NCBI GenBank assembly: GCA_030704615.1
Contig: CM060731.1
Coordinates: forward strand, 24,676,001-24,740,000
Length of the DNA stretch: 64,000 bases
Reading direction: 5' to 3'
Source of the DNA: Takakia lepidozioides
Lineage: Eukaryota > Streptophyta > Takakiopsida > Takakiales > Takakiaceae
The position numbers and the translations under genes were made by a program. Below, piece by piece: positions 34,234-46,100 of the stretch (position 1 is the stretch's first letter; each line of letters opens with the position of its first letter). Below the pieces are notes generated by a model that did no database searches, was not told where the DNA came from, and saw only the letters and a list, made by a program, of their open reading frames with translations.

Positions 34234-37200
34234 ATGGCGCATCCAGTAGAGTGGGCATGGCGGGTCCGCTGCTCGTACAAGAGGGCGACATTGGTGGTGT
34301 GTGCCGGAAACTTGCTGGTGGCGCTCTACATGTTGCATGCTCTGCTAGTCCCTCTCTACCTTCCCGCCACTCCTGCTTCGACTGTCAACCTCATCCGCCA
34401 CCAGGATGGTTCGTCGTTTGCTCTTCTTTATGTGCGAATTGCGATTGGCTTTGAGTGATTTATGTTCTTGGTTCTCGGCGTGGATTCGTAATTGCATTAC
34501 GTGTATGTCTTTTCCATTCCGATCTGTGTTTGCAGTCATTTGTAGGAAATTGGCACACGCAGATCAACCTTCTTGTGATGCGTCCATGTACTCTCTCTCT
34601 CGCGTAAGCCATGTATAGGTGCGCAGTCATAGAGGACGGGATGACAGGTTTGCAGTCATTTGTAGGAAATTGGCACACGCAGATCAATCTTCTTGTGATG
34701 CGTCCATGTACAGATGAAGCCATGATAGGTACTCACAAGCGCAACTTAATCGCATAAAGGAAGCTAATGAGGCACGCCGTGATGCGGAACCCCTTGAGCT
34801 GATTCAACGAGTGAGTAGGCCTCGTCCTTTCTATGCTATTTATATTTGTGTAAGTTGAAGATGCTTGCTTAGCTACAGATTGTCGTTTTCGGGCTCCGTA
34901 GTCTATGGGTTGTGGTCGGACATATAGTTGCTAAGCATGTGCTGGAATGTGGGGAAGGTGAAGGAGATACAAGAAGCGTCAGAGTTGGAGATTACCAGAA
35001 ATAAGATAACCGGGGCCGCACGTCAGAAGGTGGCGGCAGAGCTTGCCCAGCGCTTGCGCGAGCTCAAACTCAAGAGCCAAACCAACCAGCAAGGTCATCC
35101 CAATTGGGATCTTAACCCGCCCTATCTTTTCGCCCTTTTGTGCAGAATGAAAAGCATTACTGTTGGATGTTGTCCAAGAACTCCAGGCATTTGGAAGGAG
35201 CCCCAGGATCCTGTGCTGTTTGAACCGGGAAGCTTCTACTTTCAATTCCTCTAGACACTGTTAGGACCACATCCTGGAAAATTGAGGCCGGAATCAAACG
35301 ATTGCTTTTGCAGACCATTGTGGGGCAATCAAAGTGTAGACATAGTAGTCTTGGCAACCTTTCCAAAAGCTGGTACTTGGGCAACCACCCAGGATTGGCT
35401 CAGTGCAATGCATATGAATTAAGATTGCACAGATGCATGCGCTTTTGTCTTCTTCTTCCATCCTGCTTGACCTTGGCATAATTACTTGCCGAGAACTGAG
35501 CAACAGCTAGATTGTTTGAGTATTTGGTGTTATTTTTGTGCAGGATTGACAGACAAACCTAATAGGCTAACAAACAAAGTTACATATTTTTCAGCCACTT
35601 CCCAATTCATAAATCTTGTGACGCGTCTGTAAGAGATAAGTCTGCATGACCTTGAAGAAAGCACCTTGTGGTGGCAATTGTACTCAGATATGTCACTGCA
35701 TTGTGTTGGGAGGAGGGAGTTTTCTACTTTGCTTAGCATAGTACAGGGTTATCTTATAGTCAGTACTGCCATTCACTCGATGGATGGACGATAATAGGAG
35801 GAGGGTGGGGAAGGGTTAGGGGTTGATGGGCGGAATGCATATGGTGGGTGCAGCACTTGATGATTGGAGGAGAAAAAAGCTGGAAGGTGCTAAAAAACGG
35901 GAAGCTGCTGCAAAAGCTGCACAAGTGAAAGAGGAAAAGGTGGAAAGTGCAGTTCATGCACAGGGTATGTGTTCTATAAGTAATACTAGCTTGGTGCCAA
36001 GTTGACTAGGTACTGTTTTTCTTTGAACTGCCAGTTTGCTTTTACTACTTGGGGGAAGAGCTGTGGCCCAAAAGTTGGTGCAAGCCAAGGACGTGTATTC
36101 ATGTTCTGGGCCACATGAGCAGAGGATGCGACCAAAACAGAGGTGCAGAAATGGCAGCCTATGGATGAAGCGACACTGGCTGAACTTGGTCTTTCCGATG
36201 TTGAGGAGGAAGGTGGTGGAATGCTGCGGAAGGGAGCTGAAATCGGTAGGTACAACCAGCTCATTGTTTTACCCGGTCAACAAGATGTTTCCAGCATTGA
36301 TTGAGGGATCCTTCAAGTTTTCATTACAACCTCTAAAGGTGCTGCTCTTGGTATCAGGATACAATTTGAAGGGTGTTTGTAGTGAAGAGGAGTTGGGCTG
36401 TTTGAAGAATAGTATGGAAAATGCACACTTTGCAATCAGTGAGCATATTCAGCCCGTAGAGGATTCAATGCCCTTGCCTAAGTATGCTGAATAGTGCAAA
36501 TCATGTCAGACTTGGTCCTTACACTCGAAGGGTTGATGTATTGAGATTAGGATCTGTCGAAGTAGTCCCTCCCAGAACTGAAGACAGCATTACTTCCCTT
36601 TGTCCTAATGAAATCCTGGGAAAATACTGGTGTCTTTCTAGTGGTTCCTCTAGTCTGGCAGAAAACTTTTCAGTTATAAGCACCTGAAGTGCTAAAAGGT
36701 GTACCTGCATGAGGCACTCTGATTTCATGCAACATGTATGGTTGGATTTGTTGTTTGAAGTCCATGGTTCTACTGTGTTGTGCTTCTGTATCCCATGGGC
36801 TTCTTGGCCTACCATGGATGTAGTAAAGTCTCTCTCACTTCCCCCTGTACATCTGTGAAGGGGTTCGCTTACACCTTTCACACCATTTATTACTTCTGTT
36901 GGAGGCCCAATGTTGCTGTCCCTACTATTTCTACCTCTTCTTGGAGGAGGAGGTGGCTGGTAACGAGTAGGTTCACAGGTGAGCCAAAGAACGCAGGGTA
37001 TGTGAGGGGGTTATGCAGAGTGATCTACTGATGCAATATTGTTGTGGGTGTGGGAGGATGCAGAGGATGGAATTATTCCAGGGAGGTCAGTGCCTGCTGT
37101 CTGTCAGGCAGAGGCACATACAGACTATGATGGGGTGGCCGTTCGATGGGGTCTCACACATCATACAGAAAGTGCAGCTGACTGTTGTGAGGCATGTATG

Positions 37201-38374
37201 GACCAGGCCCGTGGTGCCCGGGAGGGAGAGAAGAAATGCAATGTTTGGGTATTTTGCCCAGCTGAGGAGGGCTGCTTTTCTCCTGATATATATGAGCACA
37301 AGCACCAGGAGTGTTGGCTTAAGCAGGTTGGATTCTTCTCTCCTCTCTTCAATAGCAGTGATGTCAAGTGTTCCCATATGGAAAGTTTTGGCATTTTCAC
37401 AGTCCTACATACCCCTCAGTCTTAGATGGTCTCTGAGTAGGAACGGAAGGGAGGGATTCAGCAGTCACAAAATGTTGTAATGGTTGGGTACGAATCATGT
37501 CCTAAGGCGCACATCCAGAACTTCAGCCTAATTGTGCTTTTCAAGTTTTGAGCTCAAATATCAACATGTTGATTATGTTCCTTTTGTGCAGTGATGTTGT
37601 CATCCCTCCTGTGTGCCTTCCTGGTTGAAAGAACTACAGTGTAAAAGCACCACCTTCCAACCCTAAGGCAATCAACCCTGCAGTAAGCTTATGCATCAAG
37701 GTCTGTAGTGATAAGGCAAATTTGTGCTGAACTTCATGCTCTCTGCCTAGCCTGGCTTAAGATGGCCTGGACATGCCTATGCCTGAAGCTGGAAATTTCT
37801 ATCCTGCAAGGACTGCACGCTACCTATATTAGATGCTCTAATTCCATCAATCATTCTGATTTCTTTGGCTTGCAACTGCTGCCTGGCAAAGTGCAATTCT
37901 GCACCTATATTTTTCTCAGTAGGCTTTGGTTGCAATGACTACATCTGGATAATGACAAAAGAATAAAAGTTACACCCATGAATTTCATGGAAACGAAACA
38001 TGGGTTTTGTGAGTTCTGCTGCTTTCTGTGATCTGGGGCACACTTGGGTTTCCAAAGTAAAACAACAATTGCAAAATAAGTCTCAAATGCTGCTTTATGT
38101 CTTCCTGGTTTTATCTGGCATTTGTGACATGCCCGACAACCAGTATTCCAGTGCTTGGTTAGTTGGGTTTGTTCTAGTTCAGCTATTGATAACATGTGCT
38201 ATGTGGAAGAACGTTATCAACAAAATGATGTGTTTTAATAGGTGCAGTGGTGGTGAATTGCAGACGGATAGCCCGCAACTTAACTTCAAGGGGAGGTATA
38301 ATGAAGAATACCGGCAGCAACATCCCACTGCCCCCCTTATTGTTCCCTGGGTCTCAGGGGTGATACAATCATGA
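34234..38374 (+). CDS. Plant-specific membrane-anchored protein with PAN/apple-like Cys-rich domain
   Basis: Seven exons fit by phase: 34234-34412, 34729-34810, 34958-35093, 35854-35964, 36123-36245, 37064-37326, 38264-38374; 334 residues. The N-terminus has a basic segment (RVRCSYKR) then one membrane helix (TLVVCAGNLLVALYMLHALL, about 20-40), so it looks like a signal anchor. A charged helical region follows (LNRIKEANEARRDAEPLELI, VAAELAQRLRELKLK, DDWRRKKLEGAKKREAAAKA). Exon 6 encodes a domain with eight cysteines (PAVCQ, ADCCEACMDQ, KKCNVWVFC, EEGCFSP, QECW), arranged like PAN/apple modules. The end, LNFKGRYNEEYRQQHPTAPL then IVPWVSG, is conserved in uncharacterised plant proteins I recall. 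Function unknown; the Cys-rich part is probably lumenal or extracellular. The exon 1 donor (GTCGTT at 34413) is weak and is the least certain junction. Confidence 0.82.
34528..34710 (+). repeat. Intronic 120-bp-period duplication
   Basis: A 63-base block (starting GTTTGCAGTCATTTGTAGGA) at 34528-34590 is repeated at 34648-34710 with a single difference. The similarity continues weakly to a CCATG-ATAGGT motif, which in the second copy is the splice acceptor of exon 2. Confidence 0.9.
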
Positions 38375-39911
38375 CAAGCATTTTTTCTTTTCAGCATTCC
38401 TGTTCTGCGTGCTTTGTGCAGTATGTGGCTTGGAAGCTGTTATACTATATTGTCCTCAAGTGCACCTTCAGTAAAGACTAGCTTGGATGGCAACATAATG
38501 TATCTAATTTGTTGTAGATGTGAATGCTCTAGCATTCTTACAAGTTGTCAGGGTGCTGAGGAGCCCAGAGAACGGTACCGTAATGAACTTCTCTTGCTGC
38601 TTAGGTACTACTTAGGTTGGTTATGGAGGATACATGGTCTTTTCTCAAATGAAACAATGCACCAACCTGTTTGTCCTCTCGCCTCTTGGTGTGGAATTCA
38701 CTCTTTCAGCCCAAAGTCTTACCCAGATGGCACCTACCAAGTCCAATTTATGAATTAGACTTCCCAAGGTGGTTGAACCTCTTGAGGTGCTTTGTATTCC
38801 GCAAATGCAGGCGTAGTTCACATTATACAGAGGTTGGTCATGATGGATACTTGCTCAAAAGTTGAATGGACACCACATCAATAACACCGGGCTGTACCCG
38901 ACCTCAAGAAGTTCATTTGACCATATTTGCCCACGGCAGTGGAAAACTGGTGGGGGAGACTTGACAATGGGGCTGACTGGACAAACTTCTTAGTTGTCTG
39001 CTTTTGCATCCCACATGTACATGCATTGGAGGAGCTTCTCCAGCCTTGTTACCCTGCATCCTTGTAGCAGATGGGCCACACTGCGCATTCCCATTTCTAT
39101 TACAAAAGCAGACATCTTTCAAGCCTGATGCGGAAGTTGCAAAGATGATGCCACAAAGAATTTTTCACATTCACAAACATTCAACTCCAGATTAGGGTCT
39201 CGAAGACTGAGGGGATCACAATGCACAACATAACGAAACTTGGGACACAGGTTCACCTATAACCTTCATCTAAGCAATTCATTATACACAAAACACCACA
39301 GAATAGGCTGCACAAGTAAAGCTTATTGTGTTCTCACAAAGTGACGCAAATGTGACAATGACCTCTATAGCCAGTCTGTAGCAAAATACTTTGTGATGCA
39401 AGGGACAGCTCGAGGGACCGAATATGACATTGGAAGCTTTTCCACTTTACCAATTGTAAACAGAAGAAAGATATAATGGAGAGCCCTGTTGCACCAGTAC
39501 AACCTTAATGGTTGATCCCCAGTGTACCTCAGCTTCCTGCCCAGATAGGGCTAATCACTCAAAACCACCAGAATGCACAATGTTGAGTCCTATTATCCAT
39601 GATTGGACTCTGACCCTATGGTTGCCTGCACTCTTCAGCTACTCTTTAGGGTCAAAATCGCAACTTCTTCACAACAGAGTCGCTCAAGGGCTCCTACTAT
39701 GTATCCAGAAACTGACCTAATGCAAAGGTCCAGAGATCAAAAGACTGTAGCACCGCTTCCAAGCCTCAAAGTATGGTCAAATACTACATGGATAGATAGA
39801 AGCAGCCTCAATGTACTTCCGATTCCTACGCCACTACAGAAGTTTAAACTCCAGATCTGCACTCAAAATAATCTTTCTTCAAGTTTCTACAAAATTTATT
39901 GCCATATTTGA
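38375..39911. other. Convergent intergenic region
   Basis: This lies between the 3' ends of the 34234 gene (+) and the 39912 gene (-). It should hold both 3' UTRs. No further gene is supported. Confidence 0.45.
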
Positions 39912-41518
39912 CTATGTGCCCATGAACTGTGCCAACTTTCGTGTGGCTGATTTGCTTACTTTGTCTCCTTTGCTCTTCGAAACTTTCTTACTGGTCTTTT
40001 TTGCTTCCGTCACTACAGCTGTGTCACCTGGGGTATCAACTTTAGCTTGTTCCTTGTCCACTGACCTCTCACCCACTTTGGCCTCAGTCCCACTGGCCTC
40101 AACCACGACCTCTCCCAGTCCCTCAGTCATTGGCCTCACTCTCCAGTCTTTGGCTTCTTGACCGTTCTGTGTCAAAACAGCGACCCCTGCAACAGAATGT
40201 TCCACACCAACCTTGTTATCACTCATGTCAGGGCCTGCAGACAAGTACCTGCTCTAAGTTTATGCATGGCTGGCTTCCCCCTTATATGTGTGACAAAGAA
40301 TGATTGGGAGTGCATATATTTCATTGCCATGCTGTCCGTAATCACAGCAGGCAGTGCCAGATAAACAAGCATATCCACTTAGTGGGAGCCAATTGAGTAA
40401 CAACGATTCAATGATTCAGATCATTTGCCTAGATCTGCACCATCATCTATCTCAATGTGTGTAGCTAGCTATCATCTACAACAACTCCTGGGCCCCGAAA
40501 ATGTCCGAAGACACATTAAATCACAAAAAAAATGCCTTTAGCACATCACCCTGCTGAAAATGTCAGCAGCACAAGCACCGTGCACAGGCTGCGACATCTG
40601 TCCCAACAATCAGAGTCAGTTTTGTGGAAAACGCTAACGGACATTCATTCCAAGCTTTCTTGAAGTTCTTGCAGCTTAACTCCCTGGTAATTGCTGCCAA
40701 AAAACTCCTGACAGACATTTGCAGCCAAGTGTCCATTACATTAAGCTTGCTAAAGTGTTCCATTAAGCAGAGATCTGGCTGAATCAAAGTTTGAAGGTGT
40801 AGATCTGAGGACTCGCAGCTAAAACTCTCTTCTGAGTAGTGCACAATTAAGGAAAATCCTACAAAGACGTCTACGTACATTAAGTAGGTGGTGTTGCATA
40901 ACGCACAGATCTGGCGTTAAAGATGCTCAATTTACTTTTGAGGTGTGGAACTGGGGACGCAGCTCGACCTCTCTCTCTTAAGAAGTGAAAATATAGCGAG
41001 AACACATAGAACGCGAGATTAGCACAAGCCTGAAACAAAGTAACAAATCTCGCACAGTTTTCCGACATAGATCTCTGTTCCAATACACAAAGCCCTGCTG
41101 AGGAAGTTTGAAAGGCTGTATCACCACTCCTCTCTTTAGCAGTTGCATGGCTACGACACGTGAAATCTGAATGTTGGGCAAGCTTTACATCTTGACAACA
41201 AATCAATCCTTCTGGCATCATTCAAGGCCATCATAGCTTCGGCTCCGAGTAAGATCAAAGATCATCATCTGATCACATCATCCAACCCATCCGTGACACG
41301 CCCATCGATCACCCACCATACGTGTGTGACAAGGTTGGGAGAGGAGGGAGAAAGTACCCACCATCCCTCTGCTTTTCCTCCGGTATCACTTCTCGAACTT
41401 CCTGTATGCTGGCAGACAGTTTCCAGTACAGCGGCCTGCCGAGGTAAAAGACAACCACCATCAATGCTACCCCCACCGCCACCCGCAAACCCAGCCGCAC
41501 TGACGCATTCCTACCCAT
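39912..41518 (-). CDS. Small single-pass membrane protein, uncharacterised
   Basis: Two exons: 41518-41362 and 40234-39912, joined in phase 1, giving 159 residues. The N-terminus MGRNASVRLGLRVAVGVALM is followed by VVVFYLGRPLYWKLSASIQE: one hydrophobic helix (about residues 10-27) behind a short basic head, then a juxtamembrane RPLYWKLSA segment. I recall similar short plant proteins of unknown function sharing this head. The second exon is hydrophilic, rich in Lys, Ser, Val and Glu, and ends in SKSATRKLAQFMGT. No catalytic motif is visible. The 1.1-kb intron could hide another exon, but the two called exons join cleanly. A (TCC)n tract lies just upstream of the ATG. Confidence 0.65.
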
Positions 41519-41563
41519 GCTGCCTCTCTTCCTCCCTCCCTCGCCTGCACTCTATGCAAGTAG

Positions 41564-41599
41564 TCCTCCTCCTCCTCCTCCTCCTCCTCCTCCTCCTTC
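41564..41599 (-). repeat. (GGA)n microsatellite upstream of the 41518 gene
   Basis: About 11 TCC units on the + strand (GGA on the coding strand of the 41518 gene), starting 46 bases upstream of its ATG, so probably in its 5' UTR or core promoter. Confidence 0.9.
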
Positions 41600-43171
41600 C
41601 CACGCACACCCACAAGACCTCGAGCCCACCAGTCTGCCGTGCCCCTTTGCCAAGGGCTGGCAGTGTGCTACAGTTACTCCTCTGCCCTTACTAAATCAAC
41701 ACATAATCCCCTTCTTTGCATGTGGGTCTCTATCTCATCAAGCAAACTATTTTGCTGAGAAACATGTTTCAATGTACTTGCAACACGTTGCCACGTTTCC
41801 TTGATGGGCCCACGCCCATGCTGTTCACTCAGATCTCAATGTCCATGATAGGCTTACTTACATTGGCTTTTAGAGATATAGAGAAGACTCCCGCCAAAGA
41901 CAGGATTATGGAGACTCGGAGTTCCACTTGCTTGAGAGCCTTTCAAGTGTAGCCCATCAAAACTCTATTCCCTCTTTCCATTTGTCTCAGCAAAGAAGAT
42001 AACCCCCATTTCCATACATTGATTAAGAGACATATAGAGAGAGAAAACTCCAGTAGTTTGGAGGAGCATTGTTTCGGTGAAATTTACAGTGAACTATTCT
42101 GACCATGACGTGGCATGTGGTATGAGTATTAGAATTGCCAGATGTCAAGACTTAATTTGGTCACCAACATGGTTTGAAGGGTGAAGTGGGGTGTGGCAGG
42201 ATTGAGAGCGCACTTATTAGGCTCAAAAATTCACAAAGACAAGGGATGGCCGAGGACGAGGCAATGTAGCTTGGAGAGGAGGAGGAGACAAGGAGGAGAC
42301 AGAGGTCGTGGTGAAGATCGTAACCAAAACCAAGGAGCACGAGGTCGAGGTCAGGATGAGGGTGATATGACCAAGGCATAGTGGAGAGGCTTGCCCAACT
42401 AGAGCAACGATTTGCTGCCATGGCCACTACCCATGTTGCGCCAACTCCAAGGCCTGAGATTTAGGGCATAAGGAGGCCCATTGGTATCACTTGCATCCTA
42501 AGCTGCCGCCAGGCCCTGATCGTGAGGCCTTTATCTTTGCCACCAATTTCTGAACTAGTTACTTGTAGGCCCGGTTACAATGATCTGAAGAGGAGATGGT
42601 TGGGAGTATCAACAAACCTTGAAGCTAGGGATGTGGGAGCATATATATTACAGGGAGTTGCATTGCGAGGGATGCGGTTCTCATATTTGCGACCACGTGA
42701 TAGAGGGCAATCCCACCTACTAATCTACATTACATTACACAACTTCTACCACATTTGGTCACAAGGGCAGGACCATGAAAACGAGGGTCTTTATGTGTGC
42801 AGCAAATAATGAACAACCAAGAAAGTGCAAACAAAATCTCAAGCAGAGAAAGGGCAACAGCTTATTTCTGTAACTATAGCTCAATTTTCATGCACAGTGA
42901 TGTGACACCTGTTGTGAAGACCTGCAAAAAGCCTGACATACTTCCTATCCATCTAACTCACCTACCAAATCCCATGCTTGGGCTACTGGTACAGAAATTC
43001 TACTCCTAAATCTTTGGTCTGCCTTATGGCCCTATGGTAAATGTATGCCAGCACAGCTTCACTATACTTGAGAACCACAGTTTTCATACCAGCTAAAACA
43101 ATCCTGGTGGAATGTCAAAAAGGAGCAGCAAAATGTATCTAGACACAGATTTCCAACAAATCAAGTGATAC
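41600..43171. other. Intergenic, possible gag-like fragment
   Basis: At 42181-42381 (+) there is an Arg/Gly-rich frame (GGDRGRGEDRNQNQGARGRG), and in another frame just after it the peptide VERLAQLEQRFAAMA. This combination resembles the basic, coiled-coil parts of retroelement Gag proteins, but it is short and frame-broken. The rest of the stretch shows no gene and should include the CAND1 3' UTR near its right end. Confidence 0.25.
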
Positions 43172-46100
43172 TCAATTGATGTCCATGATATCCCCGCCGA
43201 CTAGAGTGTCACTTTCATGGCGTACCGCATTGTACTTGTCCGCAAGTGACCCTGATTTCACCACATTGTTCATGAAAGCCTTGAATCGTGCAGTGGGTTC
43301 GCCGCTGCTAGTGACATTACCAACTACATCAGTACAGTATAAAGCTCACTGGGCGTCAACAATATCAATGACTGCATGACAATTTTCTCTAAAGCTTTGA
43401 AAGGAAGGAAGGAGGCAAAGAAATCGTACGTGATCCGATTAAGGGAATCAATGGCACGAAGCGCACTGCGAATCATGTCCTCATTGCGGTCCACTTCTTG
43501 CTTAACAGCATCTGGCTTTGTCTTGTTTGTCACAGTCTTCTCCAAAGGATCCACCAGTGCATCCATTACTGCAACAATGGCATAAGCTCCACAAACTCAG
43601 CATACAACTCATCCTTCACGGGAAGTTGCCAAGAAAAGCAAACATGGAAACAACACATTACCATACCAAAGTGATGATGTTTTACCAGCCAAAACTGCAG
43701 ACCCGCACTTGCCAGCTAACTTGGATAAAATAAGGTGACACGGCATTTTCACGTCGTAGTGATCTGCATCCAGCCCCATATCCATCTACAAAGCTATAGA
43801 TTAGAACTATCGTTGTAGTGGCTTATCAAATAGGATGGAAAGGAGCTGCAGAATCCTGTTGCCTGGAATATCCAAGAGTTAAGTAGGATACAAAACTGGA
43901 GGAAATGAGACAAACCTGATAAGCCAGAGAGCAAAAATGGACTAATGAAATAGGAGGAATCTATCTGATCAAGGCAATTCTCCAGAAGCGTGTCAACACA
44001 CTCGAAAGCTCCTTTCCTCAGCTCTAGCCCATCATCCACAATGTGCTTGAAGGGCCCCAGGTCCACCGTTCTTATCAGTTCTTTCTGCCCCACCCATCCC
44101 CACAAGTCCTTCAATCATGTCCATACCACACAACTTGTGGGAGATCCTTCCGGACAAGCAAAAACTGAAAATCCAAGCCCAGATGAAGGCTCTCGCAAAC
44201 AGCTCTAGGAAGTACCTTATGAGTTTGCAAAAAGAATTACAGACCTTAACAACAGTCTGGTCGTAGAGAAGAGGCAATAAAGTGGGTAGCAAGTCTTTCA
44301 CAAGCCCAGGCTTGTTATGCGCCGCTGTGCTCAATGCCGACACTGCAGCTCTCCTTACATGCTGCTCACCAAAACGGAAAAATCTGCTGTGTCACTTTCA
44401 CACTGAAGAACTTCCAACCTCAATCTCTTGAATTATTGGCACAACCTCTTGCTCGGAATATAATGCTCCCTCTACCAAAATACAAGTCTACATACAGTAT
44501 CACATAACTGTAGTGGTCATTCTTACTCTAAACCGAGTACAAGCCTCCATGACAATCAACAACCCTAAAATCAAGTGCTCTCAAAATCACAACCAACGCA
44601 CCAGAACACAAACTGATTCAGATTCACAGCATCTATTGGGGATACATGAAGTTCTACTTACCCTGTCTTCATCTTTTATGAGGAGAAGAAATGAGGCAAT
44701 ACAGGGTTTTATGAATGAATCTATAGACTGTGGACGCTCCACAATAGTATACTTTATTGCAATCACCACAGTAGCACGGGTGAAGGCCGAAAAACTGGCT
44801 GTGCGTTCCTGCAAAAATTGGTTACCATGGGCACATAAGAAAAGTGTTGGGGCAGGCTCAACAAAAGATTTAGGGCCTTAGCAGCCACAACAGGGATAAA
44901 AAATCACAATGATAGAAAGAAAATGACCATCAAATTGACTTGGGTGCTGAAAGGGCCCAGGGAAGTGCTGTTTACAAAATGTGGGTTGGTTCCTAGAGAA
45001 AATTGATTAGATGAACATATGTAACCAGCTGGACTTACCTTGAGAGCAGGTACCAACTTCTCAGGTTCAATGAGAGCCAACTTGCCTAAACACTCAGCCA
45101 CCACGTTTCGGACACCCTCCTCTTCACTCTCGCAATGTGTGAACAGCAAGCTCAATATCTTCTGGACATCTGCATCTTGCAAGTCCACTTTGCCCTCTCC
45201 ATCCAAGGATTGCCGAGCTATCACCTATAAAACCCATAACCTGGTGTTGTTTAGAGCTAGTCCTCCAACCACAATAAAAAGGAATTGGAGACTGGTGCTA
45301 GAGGAGAGCAGATGACTACCTCTTTCAAAGAATGCAGGAGCAGGTACTGCAGCTTGGCTTGGCGGTCAATTTGGCTGAGGATGAAGGGCAGATACTGAGC
45401 CAAATTCCCAACGGCAATGTTACCCAGAGCATACGATGCTGCTGCCTTGATCTCTTCAGAGGGTGATTGAAAGGACCCAATCACCACCCCTTCAACATTG
45501 GCATGAGCACTTAGGTCTTTCCGCCTCCCAATTTCTCCCAAACATAACAATGACAGAAGCTGTGTCTGCATAACCAATCGTCAAGGCTCGAGTTATCACC
45601 AATATGAAGGCATCAAAACCTCCCCTCTCTATGTCATGTGACTATTTCAAGGCATTAATGAAATTCCCATGCTTCATACAGTAGGTTTCAATACGTAAGC
45701 AAGGAATCAATATCCTTCAACATCACTAGCTGCAAAGACACCTGCGGTGTGATTGTAAGTCCCAATTTCTATGGAGGTTTGAAGTACAGCTGTTACCACT
45801 GACCGCATCTGTACCATTACTGGTCCTCAAAGTTGTGATCAACATGCCCACAGTCGAGGAGCACTTTGCATCTCCAGCGGCGACGCACAAGACAGCTGCA
45901 CACTGTGCAATGGAATGAAAAGCCTGCTTGCTAGCAGGTCCACCAGGTGTGGCTGCACTTCTAGCCGTGGAGAGGAGGGCCTCTAACAGAGTGTCAAAAC
46001 TTGTGTTTGCTGACTGTACCAGTGCCGCAAAGAAACCCTGCAATGTCTGCATCAAGTAACATTCACCCTCCTGAGCTATACAACCTACGCACTTCACCAC

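Noticed and set aside
37013-37480. 155-codon forward open frame
   Set aside because: Alternative frame over exon 6 of the Cys-rich gene; the cysteine pattern and conserved end are in the other frame.
41293-41694. 133-codon forward open frame rich in Pro and Leu
   Set aside because: It is the antisense shadow of exon 1 of the 41518 gene plus the TCC microsatellite.
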